DNA of 39,790 nt from an uncultured Eubacteriales bacterium (lineage in GTDB: Bacteria; Bacillota; Clostridia; Oscillospirales; Acutalibacteraceae), in contig ONIC01000178.1 of NCBI GenBank assembly GCA_900317815.1, positions 1 to 39,790 on the forward strand. The letters run 5' to 3'. This document shows positions 23,309 to 32,544 of this stretch, piece by piece. Each line of letters begins with the position of its first letter. The stretch's first letter is position 1. A model generated the notes under the pieces. The model saw nothing but the letters and a program-made list of their open reading frames with translations, searched no databases and had not been told where the DNA came from. The translations under genes were made by a program, and so were the position numbers.

Positions 23309-24682
23309 TCAGTCGATCTTCGGGAGCTGATCGATGCTCTTTTTGAGTTCCTCGTCGGTCGGGATGTAGTCCATCATCACGCCGTCGTTGTACTTCTGAT
23401 ATGCGACCATATCGAAGTAGCCTGTACCCGTAAGACCGAAGAGGATCGTCTTCTCCTCGCCCGTCTCCTTGCACTTGAGCGCTTCGTCGATAGCGACCTT
23501 GATAGCGTGGCTGCTCTCGGGCGCGGGAAGGATACCCTCAATGCGCGCAAACTTCTGAGCAGCCTCGAAGACGGAAGTCTGCTCGACCGCAACTGCTCTC
23601 ATATAACCGTCGTGATAGAGCTGAGAAAGCGTGGAGCTCATACCGTGGAATCTCAGACCGCCCGCATGGTTAGCCGACGGGATAAAGCCGCTGCCGAGAG
23701 TGTACATCTTTGCGAGCGGGCATACCATTCCCGTATCGCAGAAGTCGTATGCAAACTTACCTCTTGTGAAGCTCGGGCAGGAAGCAGGCTCGACTGCGAT
23801 AAAGTCGTAATCCTTCTCACCTCTGAGCTTCTCGCCCATAAACGGCGAGATAAGACCGCCGAGGTTCGATCCGCCGCCTGCGCAGCCGATGATGATGTCG
23901 GGAGTAATGCCGTATTTATCCATAGCCGTCTTAGTCTCAAGCCCGATCACCGACTGATGGAGAAGCACCTGATTGAGCACGCTGCCGAGAACGTAACGGT
24001 AGCCCTCTGTGTGAGTAGCGACCTCTACTGCTTCGGAAATAGCGCATCCGAGGCTTCCCGTTGTCCCGGGGTATCTCTCGAGGATCTGACGGCCTACATT
24101 TGTCGTTGTGGACGGCGAAGGAGTTACGGAAGCTCCGTAGGTTCTCATAACCTCGCGGCGGAAAGGCTTCTGCTCGTAAGATACCTTAACCATAAATACC
24201 TTGCAGTCAAGATCGAAGTAAGAGCAAGCCATGGAAAGCGCCGTGCCCCACTGACCTGCGCCTGTCTCGGTGGTAACACCCTTGAGTCCCTGCTTCTTGG
24301 CGTAATATGCCTGAGCGATAGCGGAATTGAGCTTGTGGCTGCCCGAGGTGTTGTTGCCCTCGAATTTATAGTAGATCTTGGCGGGAGTCTGGAGCTTTTC
24401 TTCAAGACAGTATGCGCGAACGAGCGGCGCGGGACGGTACATCTTGTAGAAGCTCTGGATCTCCTCGGGAATGTCGATATATGCGTTTGTTTCGTCAAGC
24501 TCCTGCTTTACGAGTTCGTCGCAGAACACGGGACGAAGATCGTCAAAGGTCATAGGCTCGTGCGTTGCGGGGTTGAGCAGCGGCGCGGGCTTGTTCTTCA
24601 TATCAGCGCGGACGTTGTACCACTGCTTCGGTATCTCGTCCTCTTTTAAATATATTTTGTATGGGATCTTCTTATCTGCCAT
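23309..24682 (-). CDS. trpB: TrpB2-type tryptophan synthase beta chain, stand-alone
   Basis: This 457-aa PLP enzyme joins indole and serine to give tryptophan. It shows the PLP Lys in NTSGSHKLNSA (Lys117), the catalytic Glu in TTETGAGQWG (Glu139) and the phosphate loop GCAGGGSNLGG. The long N-terminal extension with YNVRADM, and MYRPAPLVRAYCLEE, mark the TrpB2 branch, which is longer than the roughly 395-aa TrpB1. No trpA or other trp gene is adjacent, and the gene has its own promoter and terminator. Stand-alone TrpB2 proteins are generally thought to salvage indole. The frame extends to 24724, but the ATG at 24682 has GGAGG 8 nt upstream. Confidence 0.93.
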   Translation of the reverse strand: MADKKIPYKIYLKEDEIPKQWYNVRADMKNKPAPLLNPATHEPMTFDDLRPVFCDELVKQELDETNAYIDIPEEIQSFYKMYRPAPLVRAYCLEEKLQTPAKIYYKFEGNNTSGSHKLNSAIAQAYYAKKQGLKGVTTETGAGQWGTALSMACSYFDLDCKVFMVKVSYEQKPFRREVMRTYGASVTPSPSTTTNVGRQILERYPGTTGSLGCAISEAVEVATHTEGYRYVLGSVLNQVLLHQSVIGLETKTAMDKYGITPDIIIGCAGGGSNLGGLISPFMGEKLRGEKDYDFIAVEPASCPSFTRGKFAYDFCDTGMVCPLAKMYTLGSGFIPSANHAGGLRFHGMSSTLSQLYHDGYMRAVAVEQTSVFEAAQKFARIEGILPAPESSHAIKVAIDEALKCKETGEEKTILFGLTGTGYFDMVAYQKYNDGVMMDYIPTDEELKKSIDQLPKID

Positions 24683-24754
24683 GAAAATAACCTCCGTTTT
24701 GAGCAGAGCGGATAACCCTGCCAAATTTCTGTGGCTTCACTACCACAATTTATT

Positions 24755-24783
24755 ATTATATCCACATTGGTAAAAAGTGTCAA
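24755..24783 (-). promoter_or_regulatory. Perfect-consensus sigma-A promoter for trpB2
   Basis: TTGACA (24778-24783) and TATAAT (24755-24760) on the minus strand with a 17-nt spacer. The transcript would have a leader of about 65 nt before the ATG. I see no T-box or trp leader peptide in it. Confidence 0.9.
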
Positions 24784-24887
24784 TATATTCTTAGCAACTT
24801 TGTATGTTTGTACAATTTAAAGTGCTAAATTTTGGTTAATCGGCGTCTCGCAGATCATAAGCCCCTTCTTTTAACAGAATACAAAAT

Positions 24888-24923
24888 AACGGTTGGCACA
24901 CCGGATCTTGTGTACCAACCGTT
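24888..24923 (-). terminator. Terminator of the YitT-family gene
   Basis: AACGGTTGGTACAC and the complementary GTGTGCCAACCGTT form a long stem with one mismatch and a 7- to 8-nt loop, followed on the minus strand by ATTTTG. It lies 12 nt after the gene. The plus strand also has GTTTTG after it, so it may work in both directions. Confidence 0.72.
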
Positions 24924-24935
24924 TTGAGTATCATA

Positions 24936-25931
24936 TCAGGCTACCTTCTTTTCGAAGTTTCCGTCGATGCGTGTGACAGGCGTTTCTACCATAAATGCGT
25001 CCTCATCGTAAGTCTTGATGATGCGGCGAAGCTTGTTTACTTCAAACTTGCTGACAAATATTATGAATATCTTGACATTCTCTCCCGTAAAGAGTCCGCT
25101 TGCGTCGATCTCTGTCATACCGCGGTTGAGCTTGCCCATGACATCGACCTCCATATCCTTTGTATCCTTGAGCTTAGTAATTACCATGACCTGGCTTGCG
25201 ATGTTCTGAGTATGGATACGATCAACGGCTATCGAGTTGAACACGGAGTAGATCAGCGAGTAGATGACCGTTGCGGGATCAAACAGGAACAGCATTATCG
25301 AATAGAGAACAATATTTGTTACAAGTCCGATATTTCCTACGCTGACCTTGCGTTTTTTTGCGATAAGCAGCATACCAATTATGTTCATACCGCCGTCACA
25401 AGCGCCTCCCCAGAGTATAAGACCCGAACCTGTGCCGCAGATAAGACCTGCGATGATCGCATTGGTGATCCTGTCGTCCAGAACGGGCGCAGAGGGTATC
25501 GGAATGACGGACAGCAGCACAGTGATTGACGTTACGGCGAAGAGCGTTTTTACGGTAAAGCGGCGGCGCATCGTCCTGATCGCAATGACAATTGCAGGAA
25601 CGTTCATCAGGTAATAGATAACGCCCGAGACGTTGAACCCGTCGAACGTAATGCCCGCGCGTCGCAGAAACTCCTGGATAAGCTGTGCAAAGCCCATCAT
25701 ACCGCCCGAATAGAGATCGAGCGGACGCAGAAAGAGATTTAATCCGAAGGAATATACAAGAGCGCCGGCAAGTATGACGGGGAATGTGTATATCTCCTTG
25801 CGTACCGCCTTGCGCCCCGTGTCGTTTTCCTTGATCTTTTCCTCCTCCGTAATTACAAGCTCCCGCACGGTCTTGTTCTCTGCTTGCGCATTTTTCATCT
25901 TCGCATTTGATCTTGTTTTCTTCTTACCCAT
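24936..25931 (-). CDS. YitT-family membrane protein (with C-terminal DUF2179-type domain)
   Basis: This 331-aa protein has a charged N-terminal region (about residues 1-48), five or six hydrophobic spans beginning at FPVILAGALVYSFGLNLFLR, and a soluble C-terminus. Diagnostic stretches are PLDLYSGGMMGFAQLIQEFL, the GTGSGLILWGGACDGGMNII segment, and the C-terminal GMTEIDASGLFTGENVKIFI region of DUF2179. YitT proteins are widespread in Firmicutes and their transported substrate or function is not firmly established. It is monocistronic, with a promoter at 25968-25996 and a terminator at 24888-24923. The charged N-terminal extension is longer than in many relatives. Confidence 0.88.
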   Translation of the reverse strand: MGKKKTRSNAKMKNAQAENKTVRELVITEEEKIKENDTGRKAVRKEIYTFPVILAGALVYSFGLNLFLRPLDLYSGGMMGFAQLIQEFLRRAGITFDGFNVSGVIYYLMNVPAIVIAIRTMRRRFTVKTLFAVTSITVLLSVIPIPSAPVLDDRITNAIIAGLICGTGSGLILWGGACDGGMNIIGMLLIAKKRKVSVGNIGLVTNIVLYSIMLFLFDPATVIYSLIYSVFNSIAVDRIHTQNIASQVMVITKLKDTKDMEVDVMGKLNRGMTEIDASGLFTGENVKIFIIFVSKFEVNKLRRIIKTYDEDAFMVETPVTRIDGNFEKKVA

Positions 25932-25967
25932 ACTTCACACTTCCTTCCGCCGACTTGATATAGTCAT

Positions 25968-25996
25968 ATTATAATGCATTTTTTACACTATTACAA
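25968..25996 (-). promoter_or_regulatory. Sigma-A promoter for the YitT-family gene
   Basis: TTGTAA (25991-25996) and TATAAT (25968-25973) on the minus strand, 17 nt apart, lie about 40 nt before the ATG and downstream of the oppA terminator. Confidence 0.83.
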
Positions 25997-26029
25997 TATC
26001 TTTCCCAAAATATCTGTATATTATTTAAG

Positions 26030-26066
26030 AAAAAACGACTCCCTCACCGATAAGATGAGAGAGCCG
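26030..26066 (-). terminator. Terminator at the end of the opp operon
   Basis: An 11-bp stem on the minus strand (CGGCTCTCTCA with TGAGGGAGTCG, including G-U pairs, 26036-26066) is followed by a run of six T. It lies about 30 nt after the oppA stop. Confidence 0.8.
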
Positions 26067-26097
26067 CGTATTTTTATCTATTCAGCTTTTAAAGGAA

Positions 26098-27969
26098 TTA
26101 CTCCTCAACTGTGCAGTACATGAAGTACTTGTAGCCAAGCGGGTTGGAGAAGAAGCCCTTAACCTTGGAGCTGAGCATATACTGATCTGTGTAGTAGTAG
26201 AGAGGAGTGATGCAGCCTGTCTCCATGAGCATATCCTCTGCAACGTGCATCATACCGTAACGGTTCTTCTGATCTGTGCAGCTCTTGATCTCAGAGATAA
26301 GAACATCATAAGTCTCAGCCCATGTACCGTTCTCAACCTTGATGTCGCTGCCGAAAGGAGTGAGGTCAAGGTCGTATGCAGCAACGGAAACGTGGTCGCC
26401 CTTACCGTACTGAACATCGTTGTTGCCCGAAGCAGTTGTCCACATATCGAGGAAGCAGATCGGATCGTTGTAGTCAGCGAGCCAGCCATTTCTTGCGATA
26501 GTAAAGTCGCCCTGCTTACGTGTGTTAAGGAATGTAGCCCACTCCTGGTTCTCAAGGTTCATTGTGATGCCAACGCCTGCAAGCGCGCTCTGGAGATACT
26601 CGCCGATAGCCTTGTGAGCGTCGGAAGTATTGTAGAGGTATGTCATTGTCGGGAAGTTTGTGAACTTCTTGGTAGTCTCGTCAAAATCATAGTACTTCTT
26701 GAGAGTCTCAATAGCGGAATCGTAGTTAGCCTGGAGAGCGTCGGAGGAAGGATCGAAGTAACCGTCATAATCCTTGGAAACGCCTGTATTCTTGTAGAAC
26801 TCGGAGCCGTCTGCGTCTGTAAGACCCATAGCAACGAAGGAGGAAGCGGGGAGCTGACCGCCCTGTGCGATCTCGTCAACGATATAGTTTCTGTCGAAGA
26901 GGAGCGATACAGCGTTTCTGATCTCAGCCTCTGCCTTTGCCTTCTCTGCGCCCTCGAGCGTAGAATCAGCGGGGAGTATCGACTCGTTGATGTTCCAGCA
27001 TACATAGTATGTGCCGATCTGACCTACGTTGAAGAACTCATCGGGATAATCCTTCTTGAGGTTGGCGATCTCGTTTGTCGGAACGTCGTCGATGAGGAGC
27101 CAGTCGCCGTTCTTGAAGTTGGAGAGCATATTGTTCGCATCATCGGAGAGATAGCAGTTAAGAGTCTTCATTGTGACCTTATCTGCATCGGGATAGTTAT
27201 CATTCTTCTCAAGAACGATAAGGCTGTTGTGATCCCAGGACTTGAGTGTGTAGGGACCGTTGCAGACATAAGTCGAAGGATCTGTTGCCCAGGACTCGTT
27301 TGCGACAACATCCTCACGAACAGGGAAGTATGTCGGGAATGCGAGAAGCTCGTTCCAGTAGGAGATGTTGTTGGCGAGAGTTACCTCGATCGTCTTGTCG
27401 TCTAATGCCTTTACGTTGAGCTTTGCGTCGGGGTTAACGTATGTAGCTTCGTCGTCTGTAGCTGTCTCCCAGATATCAGCGTAGCCGTCTACTACCTCGA
27501 ACATATAGCCGTAGTCAGCAGCAAGCTCCGTGGAAGCTGCGCGCTGCCATGCGAATACATAGTCGTTTGCAGTTACATCCTTGCCGTCGGACCACTTGAG
27601 TCCGTCACGAAGTGTGTATGTGTAAGTAACGGTGCCGTCCTCGTTCTCTACGCCGTCAACAAGCTCCTTTGCTGCGTCTGCAACGATAACGAGCTTACCC
27701 GAGTCGTCCTGCTCCCACTTTGCAAGACCCGAGAAAAGGTGTGCAAGAAGTGTTGCGCCGTCAACTGAGGAGTTGAGCGCGGGGTCGATCGTATCAGGCT
27801 CACTTGCAAGACATACGGAGAGCGTATCCTTGCTGTTGACCGCTGCGGGTGTGTCGCCCGTGCCCGTTGTACCTGTGCTGTTGTTGCCGCCTGCATTCTT
27901 CTCACAGGCTGCAAGCGAAAGAATCATTGCAGCAGCAAGAACAGCAGACAGAGTTCTTTTGAGTTTCAT
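26098..27969 (-). CDS. oppA: OppA-type peptide-binding lipoprotein
   Basis: This 623-aa extracellular substrate-binding protein (SBP family 5) has a lipoprotein signal ending LSLAAC (Cys22 as the lipid anchor), then a short Gly/Thr/Asn-rich linker. The binding domain includes CLASEPDTIDPALNSSVDGA, RDGLKWSDGKDVTANDYVFAW and a C-terminal ISEIKSCTDQKNRYGMMHVAEDMLMET. The ERxLL/GLKWSDG-type patterns are standard for OppA/DppA. It should capture oligopeptides for the OppBCDF importer encoded just upstream. It is the last gene of the operon, 58 nt after oppF, before a terminator. Peptide specificity cannot be read. Confidence 0.92.
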   Translation of the reverse strand: MKLKRTLSAVLAAAMILSLAACEKNAGGNNSTGTTGTGDTPAAVNSKDTLSVCLASEPDTIDPALNSSVDGATLLAHLFSGLAKWEQDDSGKLVIVADAAKELVDGVENEDGTVTYTYTLRDGLKWSDGKDVTANDYVFAWQRAASTELAADYGYMFEVVDGYADIWETATDDEATYVNPDAKLNVKALDDKTIEVTLANNISYWNELLAFPTYFPVREDVVANESWATDPSTYVCNGPYTLKSWDHNSLIVLEKNDNYPDADKVTMKTLNCYLSDDANNMLSNFKNGDWLLIDDVPTNEIANLKKDYPDEFFNVGQIGTYYVCWNINESILPADSTLEGAEKAKAEAEIRNAVSLLFDRNYIVDEIAQGGQLPASSFVAMGLTDADGSEFYKNTGVSKDYDGYFDPSSDALQANYDSAIETLKKYYDFDETTKKFTNFPTMTYLYNTSDAHKAIGEYLQSALAGVGITMNLENQEWATFLNTRKQGDFTIARNGWLADYNDPICFLDMWTTASGNNDVQYGKGDHVSVAAYDLDLTPFGSDIKVENGTWAETYDVLISEIKSCTDQKNRYGMMHVAEDMLMETGCITPLYYYTDQYMLSSKVKGFFSNPLGYKYFMYCTVEE

Positions 27970-28027
27970 TTCTGGTCAATCCTTTCTGATTTTTAAAGAA
28001 TGTATTATATGAAGCATCTGCGTCATA

Positions 28028-29041
28028 TCATGAATTGATCTCTGCCGTTCTGTGGCAGGCTACAAAGTGACCCGATGCGACCTCTTTGAATTCCGGCATC
28101 GACTCTGCGCACTTATCTGTAGCATACTTGCATCTTGTGCGGAACGGACAGCCTGACGGAGCGTTGAGAGGACTCGGGATATCTCCCGTCAGAACGATAC
28201 GCTGATTTGCCCTCGCCGTCTTCGGATCGGGAACGGGAACTGCCGACAGCAGCGACTTCGAATACGGGTGAAGCGGTCTGTCATAGATCTCGGCTGCGGG
28301 CGCAAGCTCGACCATTTTACCGAGATACATAACAGCGATCCTGTCGGAGATGTGACGTACAACAAGAAGATCGTGCGCCACAAAGAGATAAGTAAGACCG
28401 AGCTTTTCCTGAAGCTCGTCAAACATATTGATGACCTGCGCCTGAATCGAAACATCGAGCGCAGATACCGGCTCGTCGCAGACGATGAAGTCGGGATTTA
28501 CCGCAAGGGAACGCGCGATACCGATTCTCTGGCGCTGACCGCCCGAAAACTCGTGAGCATAGCGCGCCGCGTGTTCGGAATTAAGTCCTACATAGCTCAT
28601 AAGCTCGAGGATCCTGTCCTGACGCTCCTGCTTTGAGGAGTAGAGCTTGTGAACATCGAGCGGCTCTCCGATGATGTCGGAGACAGTCATACGGGGATTG
28701 AGCGACGAATAAGGATCCTGGAATACCATTGTGGCTTTCTTTCGGAACTCCTTGATGTCGGAGCGTGACTTTATCAGCTTGCCGTCATAGCGGATCTCGC
28801 CCGCTGTGGGCTTATACAGATGCAGCAGCGTTCTGCCGACAGTCGTTTTGCCGCAGCCCGACTCGCCTACAAGACCGAGCGTTTCGCCCTTCCTGATGGA
28901 GAAGGAAACGCCGTCAACGGCTTTCAGCGGCTTGGAGCGGAAAAGTCCCGTATTGATATAGAAATACTCTTTGAGGTCCTTGACCTCGATCAGCGGTTTG
29001 TCTTCACCGACTTTTTTCTCGATATCAGCCAACTTTTCCAC
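28028..29041 (-). CDS. oppF: OppF-type peptide ABC transporter ATPase
   Basis: This 337-aa cytoplasmic ATPase has Walker [19 protein letters not shown], the Q-loop [14 protein letters not shown], signature [17 protein letters not shown], Walker [18 protein letters not shown] and the switch His in [12 protein letters not shown]. The C-terminal oligopeptide-transporter extension contains [14 protein letters not shown], a Cys pattern known to bind an Fe-S cluster in some OppD/DppD relatives. The N-terminus [20 protein letters not shown] is OppF-like. The GTG at 29041 overlaps the oppD end by 17 nt and follows AAGGGC closely; another start a few codons later is possible. Confidence 0.92.
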   Translation of the reverse strand: MEKLADIEKKVGEDKPLIEVKDLKEYFYINTGLFRSKPLKAVDGVSFSIRKGETLGLVGESGCGKTTVGRTLLHLYKPTAGEIRYDGKLIKSRSDIKEFRKKATMVFQDPYSSLNPRMTVSDIIGEPLDVHKLYSSKQERQDRILELMSYVGLNSEHAARYAHEFSGGQRQRIGIARSLAVNPDFIVCDEPVSALDVSIQAQVINMFDELQEKLGLTYLFVAHDLLVVRHISDRIAVMYLGKMVELAPAAEIYDRPLHPYSKSLLSAVPVPDPKTARANQRIVLTGDIPSPLNAPSGCPFRTRCKYATDKCAESMPEFKEVASGHFVACHRTAEINS

Positions 29042-30182
29042 CGCCCTTCTTCTTGTTTTTGCCCTTTTTCTTCTTGCTGTTCATATTGTTATCGGCAGGC
29101 TTGCTGTCCTGCTTTTTATCGGCAGATTTGTCTTTATTTTCTTCTGCCGCCTTTTTAGCTTTGTTTTTGTCTCCGTCCGAGGAGATATCATCGAGATCGA
29201 TCTCGCCCTTCTGAACGCCGTGTTTGACATTCATCCAACATGCTGCGGCGTGATCGGAATTTATCGGCATACGCTCCGCTTTATGATTGATGCAGATCTT
29301 CATCGCAAACTCACAGCGCGGCGCAAACGGACAGCCCTGCGGCATATTGAGAAGGTCGATAGGAGTTCCCGAAATCGGCTGGAGCTTTCTGCCCGCCGTG
29401 TCGGTCGTGGGGATCGAGCGGAGAAGTCCCTTTGTATACTCGTGACAGGGATTGTAGAATATCTCGTCCGCTGTTCCCTGCTCGCATATAGAGCCTGCGT
29501 ACATAACAATGACTTCATCGCAGATCTGAGCTACTACGCCGAGATCGTGCGTTATCATTATGATAGCCATTCCGAGTTCCTTCTGCAGAGATCCCATAAG
29601 CTCGAGTATCTGCGCCTGGATAGTTACATCAAGCGCCGTTGTCGGCTCGTCGGCGATCAGGATATCAGGCTCGCACGCAAGCGCCATGGCGATCATGACA
29701 CGCTGACGCATACCGCCCGAAAATTCGTAGGGATACTGCTTCATACGGCGCTCGGGCTCGTTTACGTTTACAAGTCGGAGCATCTCGACCGCACGCTCGT
29801 AAGCCTGCTTGCGGTCACGGTTAGTATGAAGGAGGATAGCCTCCATAAGCTGTTTTCCGATAGTATATGTCGGGTTGAGGGAAGTCATCGGATCCTGGAA
29901 GATGATCGAGATCTTGTTGCCTCTGATCGTTTTCATGACCTTCTCGCCCGCTCCGACAAGCTCCGTACCGTCAAATTTGATCGAGCCGCCGACGATCTTT
30001 CCCGTACCGGCAAGTATCTGCATGATCGAGTAAGCCGTTACGGACTTTCCCGAACCCGACTCGCCTACGATACCGAGCACCTTGCCGCGATCGAGCGTAA
30101 ACGATACATCGTTGACTGCCTTGACCTCTCCCGCATCGGTGAAGAAGGAGGTCCTGAGATTATTAACTTCAAGTAAAGCCAT
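29025..30182 (-). CDS. oppD: OppD-type peptide ABC transporter ATPase with a lysine-rich C-terminal tail
   Basis: This 385-aa ATPase has Walker [20 protein letters not shown]-loop [14 protein letters not shown], signature [17 protein letters not shown], Walker [18 protein letters not shown] and switch [12 protein letters not shown], then the Cys-containing [14 protein letters not shown] extension. The core ends near residue 335. About 50 further residues follow, made mostly of Lys, Asp, Asn, Gln and Gly ([15 protein letters not shown] to [12 protein letters not shown]), which typical OppD proteins lack. The tail looks disordered and highly basic at the very end. AGGAGG precedes the ATG. Confidence 0.92.
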   Translation of the reverse strand: MALLEVNNLRTSFFTDAGEVKAVNDVSFTLDRGKVLGIVGESGSGKSVTAYSIMQILAGTGKIVGGSIKFDGTELVGAGEKVMKTIRGNKISIIFQDPMTSLNPTYTIGKQLMEAILLHTNRDRKQAYERAVEMLRLVNVNEPERRMKQYPYEFSGGMRQRVMIAMALACEPDILIADEPTTALDVTIQAQILELMGSLQKELGMAIIMITHDLGVVAQICDEVIVMYAGSICEQGTADEIFYNPCHEYTKGLLRSIPTTDTAGRKLQPISGTPIDLLNMPQGCPFAPRCEFAMKICINHKAERMPINSDHAAACWMNVKHGVQKGEIDLDDISSDGDKNKAKKAAEENKDKSADKKQDSKPADNNMNSKKKKGKNKKKGGGKVG

Positions 30183-30200
30183 TTCTTGTGCGTCCTCCTT

Positions 30201-31271
30201 TTAACCGTTTAATTTCGGATCGAATGCATCGCGCAGACCGTCGCCGAAAAGGTTGAGGCTGAGCACGATAAGCGAGATAACTACCGCAGGGATAACGAGG
30301 CGGTACGTGTAACTCGTAATACCGTTGAGCGCGTCCGATGCAAGCGAGCCGAGCGACGGCATAGGCGCATTGACGCCGAGACCGAGGAACGACAGGTAGC
30401 TCTCGGTGAAGATAGCCGAGGGGATCTGAAGCGCAGCAGAGATGATAACAACGCTGATGCAGTTCGGGATCAGGTGCTTTCTGATGATCCAGCCGCCCTT
30501 TGCGCCCGTTGCCTGAGCGGAGAGAACATACTCCTGCTCACGCAGAGAGAGGATCTGACCTCTGATAAGACGTGACATACTTACCCAGTAGAGCAGCGCG
30601 AACACGATAAACAGACTGATGATGTTCGCGCCGATGGACTGGAGCACCGTGCCTTCTATGACCGGGGTAAGCGTCAGCTTCAACACCGTTGAAAGCAGTA
30701 TGACCATGAGCATATCGGGCAGCGAATATATGATATCTACGATACGCATGATTATCAGGTCGACCTTGCCGCCGAAGTAGCCCGAGATCGAACCTACGAT
30801 CGTTCCGATAACAAGAACGATGATGCTTGCGAAGAAGCCTACCGCAAGAGAGACTCTTGTGCCGTAGACTACTCTGATAAAGTAGTCTCTGCCGGCTGAA
30901 TCTGTTCCGAAGATATGCGGGAAGACGCTCTCGCCGCTCTCGATGAGCTTCTGCTCCGTTCTTCCGAATTCGAACGGCGCAAGATTATTGAACGAAGAAT
31001 CCACGGGTCTTCCGGGCGTTACTCCGAGCTGAGTCTCGTATGAGTACGGCCAGAAAAGCGGGATCACGATACTTGCAAGAGTGATGAGTACGATCACGAT
31101 AAAGCTGATGAACGCGATCTTGTTCTTGTACAGGCGCTTCATGCCGTCCTTGAAAAATGTTGTTGACGGGCGCATCTGCACGAGGTATTCCTTCTCCTTG
31201 TCCGACGCAGGCTTGAAAGAGTCGAGGTCAACGTGGAAGGTAAATCGTTTTATTTTTTTGTTTGAGTCCAT
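30201..31271 (-). CDS. oppC: OppC-type peptide ABC transporter permease
   Basis: This 356-aa membrane protein has an N-terminal cytoplasmic stretch, a first span at KIAFISFIVIVLITLASIVI, a periplasm-type loop with HIFGTDSAGRDYFIRVVYGT (the OppC/DppC signature GTDxxGRD), and four to five more spans. The EAA-type loop region reads EYVLSAQATGAKGGWIIRKH. The start is the ATG at 31271, with GGGAGG about 8 nt upstream; the frame extends to a TTG at 31292. It follows oppB by 13 nt. With OppB it forms the membrane channel of the importer. Confidence 0.93.
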   Translation of the reverse strand: MDSNKKIKRFTFHVDLDSFKPASDKEKEYLVQMRPSTTFFKDGMKRLYKNKIAFISFIVIVLITLASIVIPLFWPYSYETQLGVTPGRPVDSSFNNLAPFEFGRTEQKLIESGESVFPHIFGTDSAGRDYFIRVVYGTRVSLAVGFFASIIVLVIGTIVGSISGYFGGKVDLIIMRIVDIIYSLPDMLMVILLSTVLKLTLTPVIEGTVLQSIGANIISLFIVFALLYWVSMSRLIRGQILSLREQEYVLSAQATGAKGGWIIRKHLIPNCISVVIISAALQIPSAIFTESYLSFLGLGVNAPMPSLGSLASDALNGITSYTYRLVIPAVVISLIVLSLNLFGDGLRDAFDPKLNG

Positions 31272-31284
31272 GTCCTTGCCTCCC

Positions 31285-32214
31285 TTATTCAAGCGTGATC
31301 CTCGGATCGACTACCTTATACAGGATATCCGTAATGAGGTTCATTATGACGATGAGCGCCGCCAGAATGATCGTCGTACCCATTATCATAGGATAATCGC
31401 GGTTTGTGATCGAGCTTACGAACGCACGGCCTATTCCCGGCACAGCGAATATCTGCTCGACAACGAGCGAACCCGTTACAATGTAGGCAAGCATGGGACC
31501 GATATATGTCAGAACAGGGATAAGGGAGTTTTTAAGAGCGTGTCCGAAGATTATCTTTGCGCCCGAAACGCCCTTTGCCTTAGCCGTTCTGATGTAATCC
31601 TGACCGAGAACATCAAGCATGGACGATCTTGTCAGTCTTGTGATATATGCCATCGGATAGAGCGCAAGCGTCACGATAGGCAGAATAAGTCCCGCTCCTG
31701 TCGAGCCGTTTGCGGGCAGCAGCTTCAGCTTAATGGCAAACAGCGCCAGAAGCAGCGAACCCATGATGAATGAAGGCATAGATACAAAAGCCGTTGTGAT
31801 GACCATGATTATCCTGTCGATCAGCTTGTTGCGGCGAAGAGCGGCAACAGCGCCGAGCACGATACCGAACGCAGCAGAAAGCGCAGCCGCAATAACGCCG
31901 AGCTTTGCGGAGGTCTTCATACCGTCTGCAATGATGTCTATTACGTTTCTTCCGCGCTGCTTGAGCGACGGACCGAAATCGAACTTCGTTACTATGTCTT
32001 TAAGATACGTAAAATACTGCTCGCTCAGAGGCTTGTCAAGTCCGTACTTAGCCTCCATTGCAGCCTGAACTGCGGGAGTAGTAGCCTTCTCTCCCACGAA
32101 CGGACCGCCCGGAACGGAATGCATAACGAAGAACGTTACCGTTATGACAACCCAGACCGTAAAGATCGCAAGCAGGATGCGCTTTACAATGTAAAGCATT
32201 GTTTTTGAATTCAT
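31285..32214 (-). CDS. oppB: OppB-type peptide ABC transporter permease
   Basis: This 309-aa protein has six predicted spans. It begins KTMLYIVKRILLAIFTVWVV and shows FVMHSVPGGPF (the OppB/DppB N-terminal motif), YGLDKPLSEQYFTYL, the EAA-type loop DYIRTAKAKGVSGAKIIFGH ALKNSLIP, and VEQIFAVPGIGRAFVSSITN near the C-terminus. It is the first gene of the opp operon. The ATG at 32214 is preceded by a GTG one codon upstream; AAGG and GGA lie upstream at somewhat long spacing, so the exact start is uncertain by one codon. Confidence 0.92.
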   Translation of the reverse strand: MNSKTMLYIVKRILLAIFTVWVVITVTFFVMHSVPGGPFVGEKATTPAVQAAMEAKYGLDKPLSEQYFTYLKDIVTKFDFGPSLKQRGRNVIDIIADGMKTSAKLGVIAAALSAAFGIVLGAVAALRRNKLIDRIIMVITTAFVSMPSFIMGSLLLALFAIKLKLLPANGSTGAGLILPIVTLALYPMAYITRLTRSSMLDVLGQDYIRTAKAKGVSGAKIIFGHALKNSLIPVLTYIGPMLAYIVTGSLVVEQIFAVPGIGRAFVSSITNRDYPMIMGTTIILAALIVIMNLITDILYKVVDPRITLE

Positions 32215-32343
32215 CACTCATCCAACCTTATCTTTTTTTACAGGTAACACGCTAAAGCGGCGGCGCGGGAACACCCCATGCCGCATTTAGACTCTCGGAC
32301 AATCCTACACAGCTATCCGACAACATTTTACCCGATAGTAACA

Positions 32344-32372
32344 ATTCTATCATATAACGACTTTAAAAACAA
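32344..32372 (-). promoter_or_regulatory. Sigma-A promoter for the opp operon, with a roughly 120-nt leader
   Basis: TTGTTT (32367-32372) and TAGAAT (32344-32349) on the minus strand with a 17-nt spacer. The 330-nt gap 32215-32544 holds this promoter, the leader to oppB and the amidase terminator. The leader contains GTCGGATAGC and GTCCGAGAG segments but no clear riboswitch or terminator that I can identify. Confidence 0.68.
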
Positions 32373-32498
32373 ACCACAGATAGCCCGATGTGTGTAAATT
32401 ATAAGTGATATTTGCATAAATCTTATAAAAAAAATTGAATTTTTATATGCACTGATTTAACACTGTATCACTTTAAATTAACATAATACGTATAAAAC

Positions 32499-32527
32499 CA
32501 AAAAAAGCGCCGACATACGCCGACGCT
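32499..32527 (-). terminator. Terminator of the amidase gene
   Basis: AGCGTCG and CGGCGCT form a 7-bp stem (one G-U) with an 8-nt loop at 32506-32527 on the minus strand, followed by TTTTTTTGG. It lies about 18 nt after the amidase stop. Confidence 0.83.
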
Positions 32528-32544
32528 TGTGTAATAAAATGCTG

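Noticed and set aside
23187..23474. N-terminal extension of the nicotinamidase-like protein
   Set aside because: The extra residues read antisense through trpB2 and across a terminator and promoter; the ATG at 23186 has a proper ribosome binding site and the family's usual N-terminus.
23237..24649. Plus-strand open frame of 470 codons
   Set aside because: It is antisense to the clear trpB2 gene, lacks a ribosome binding site, and its translation is a Val/Leu/Cys/Arg-rich shadow typical of antisense frames in genes with this codon use.
26245..27405. Plus-strand open frame of 386 codons
   Set aside because: Antisense to oppA, without ribosome binding site, and its composition is that of a shadow frame.
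28971..30176. Plus-strand open frame of 401 codons
   Set aside because: Antisense to oppD and the start of oppF, with no domain or start signal; a codon-bias shadow.
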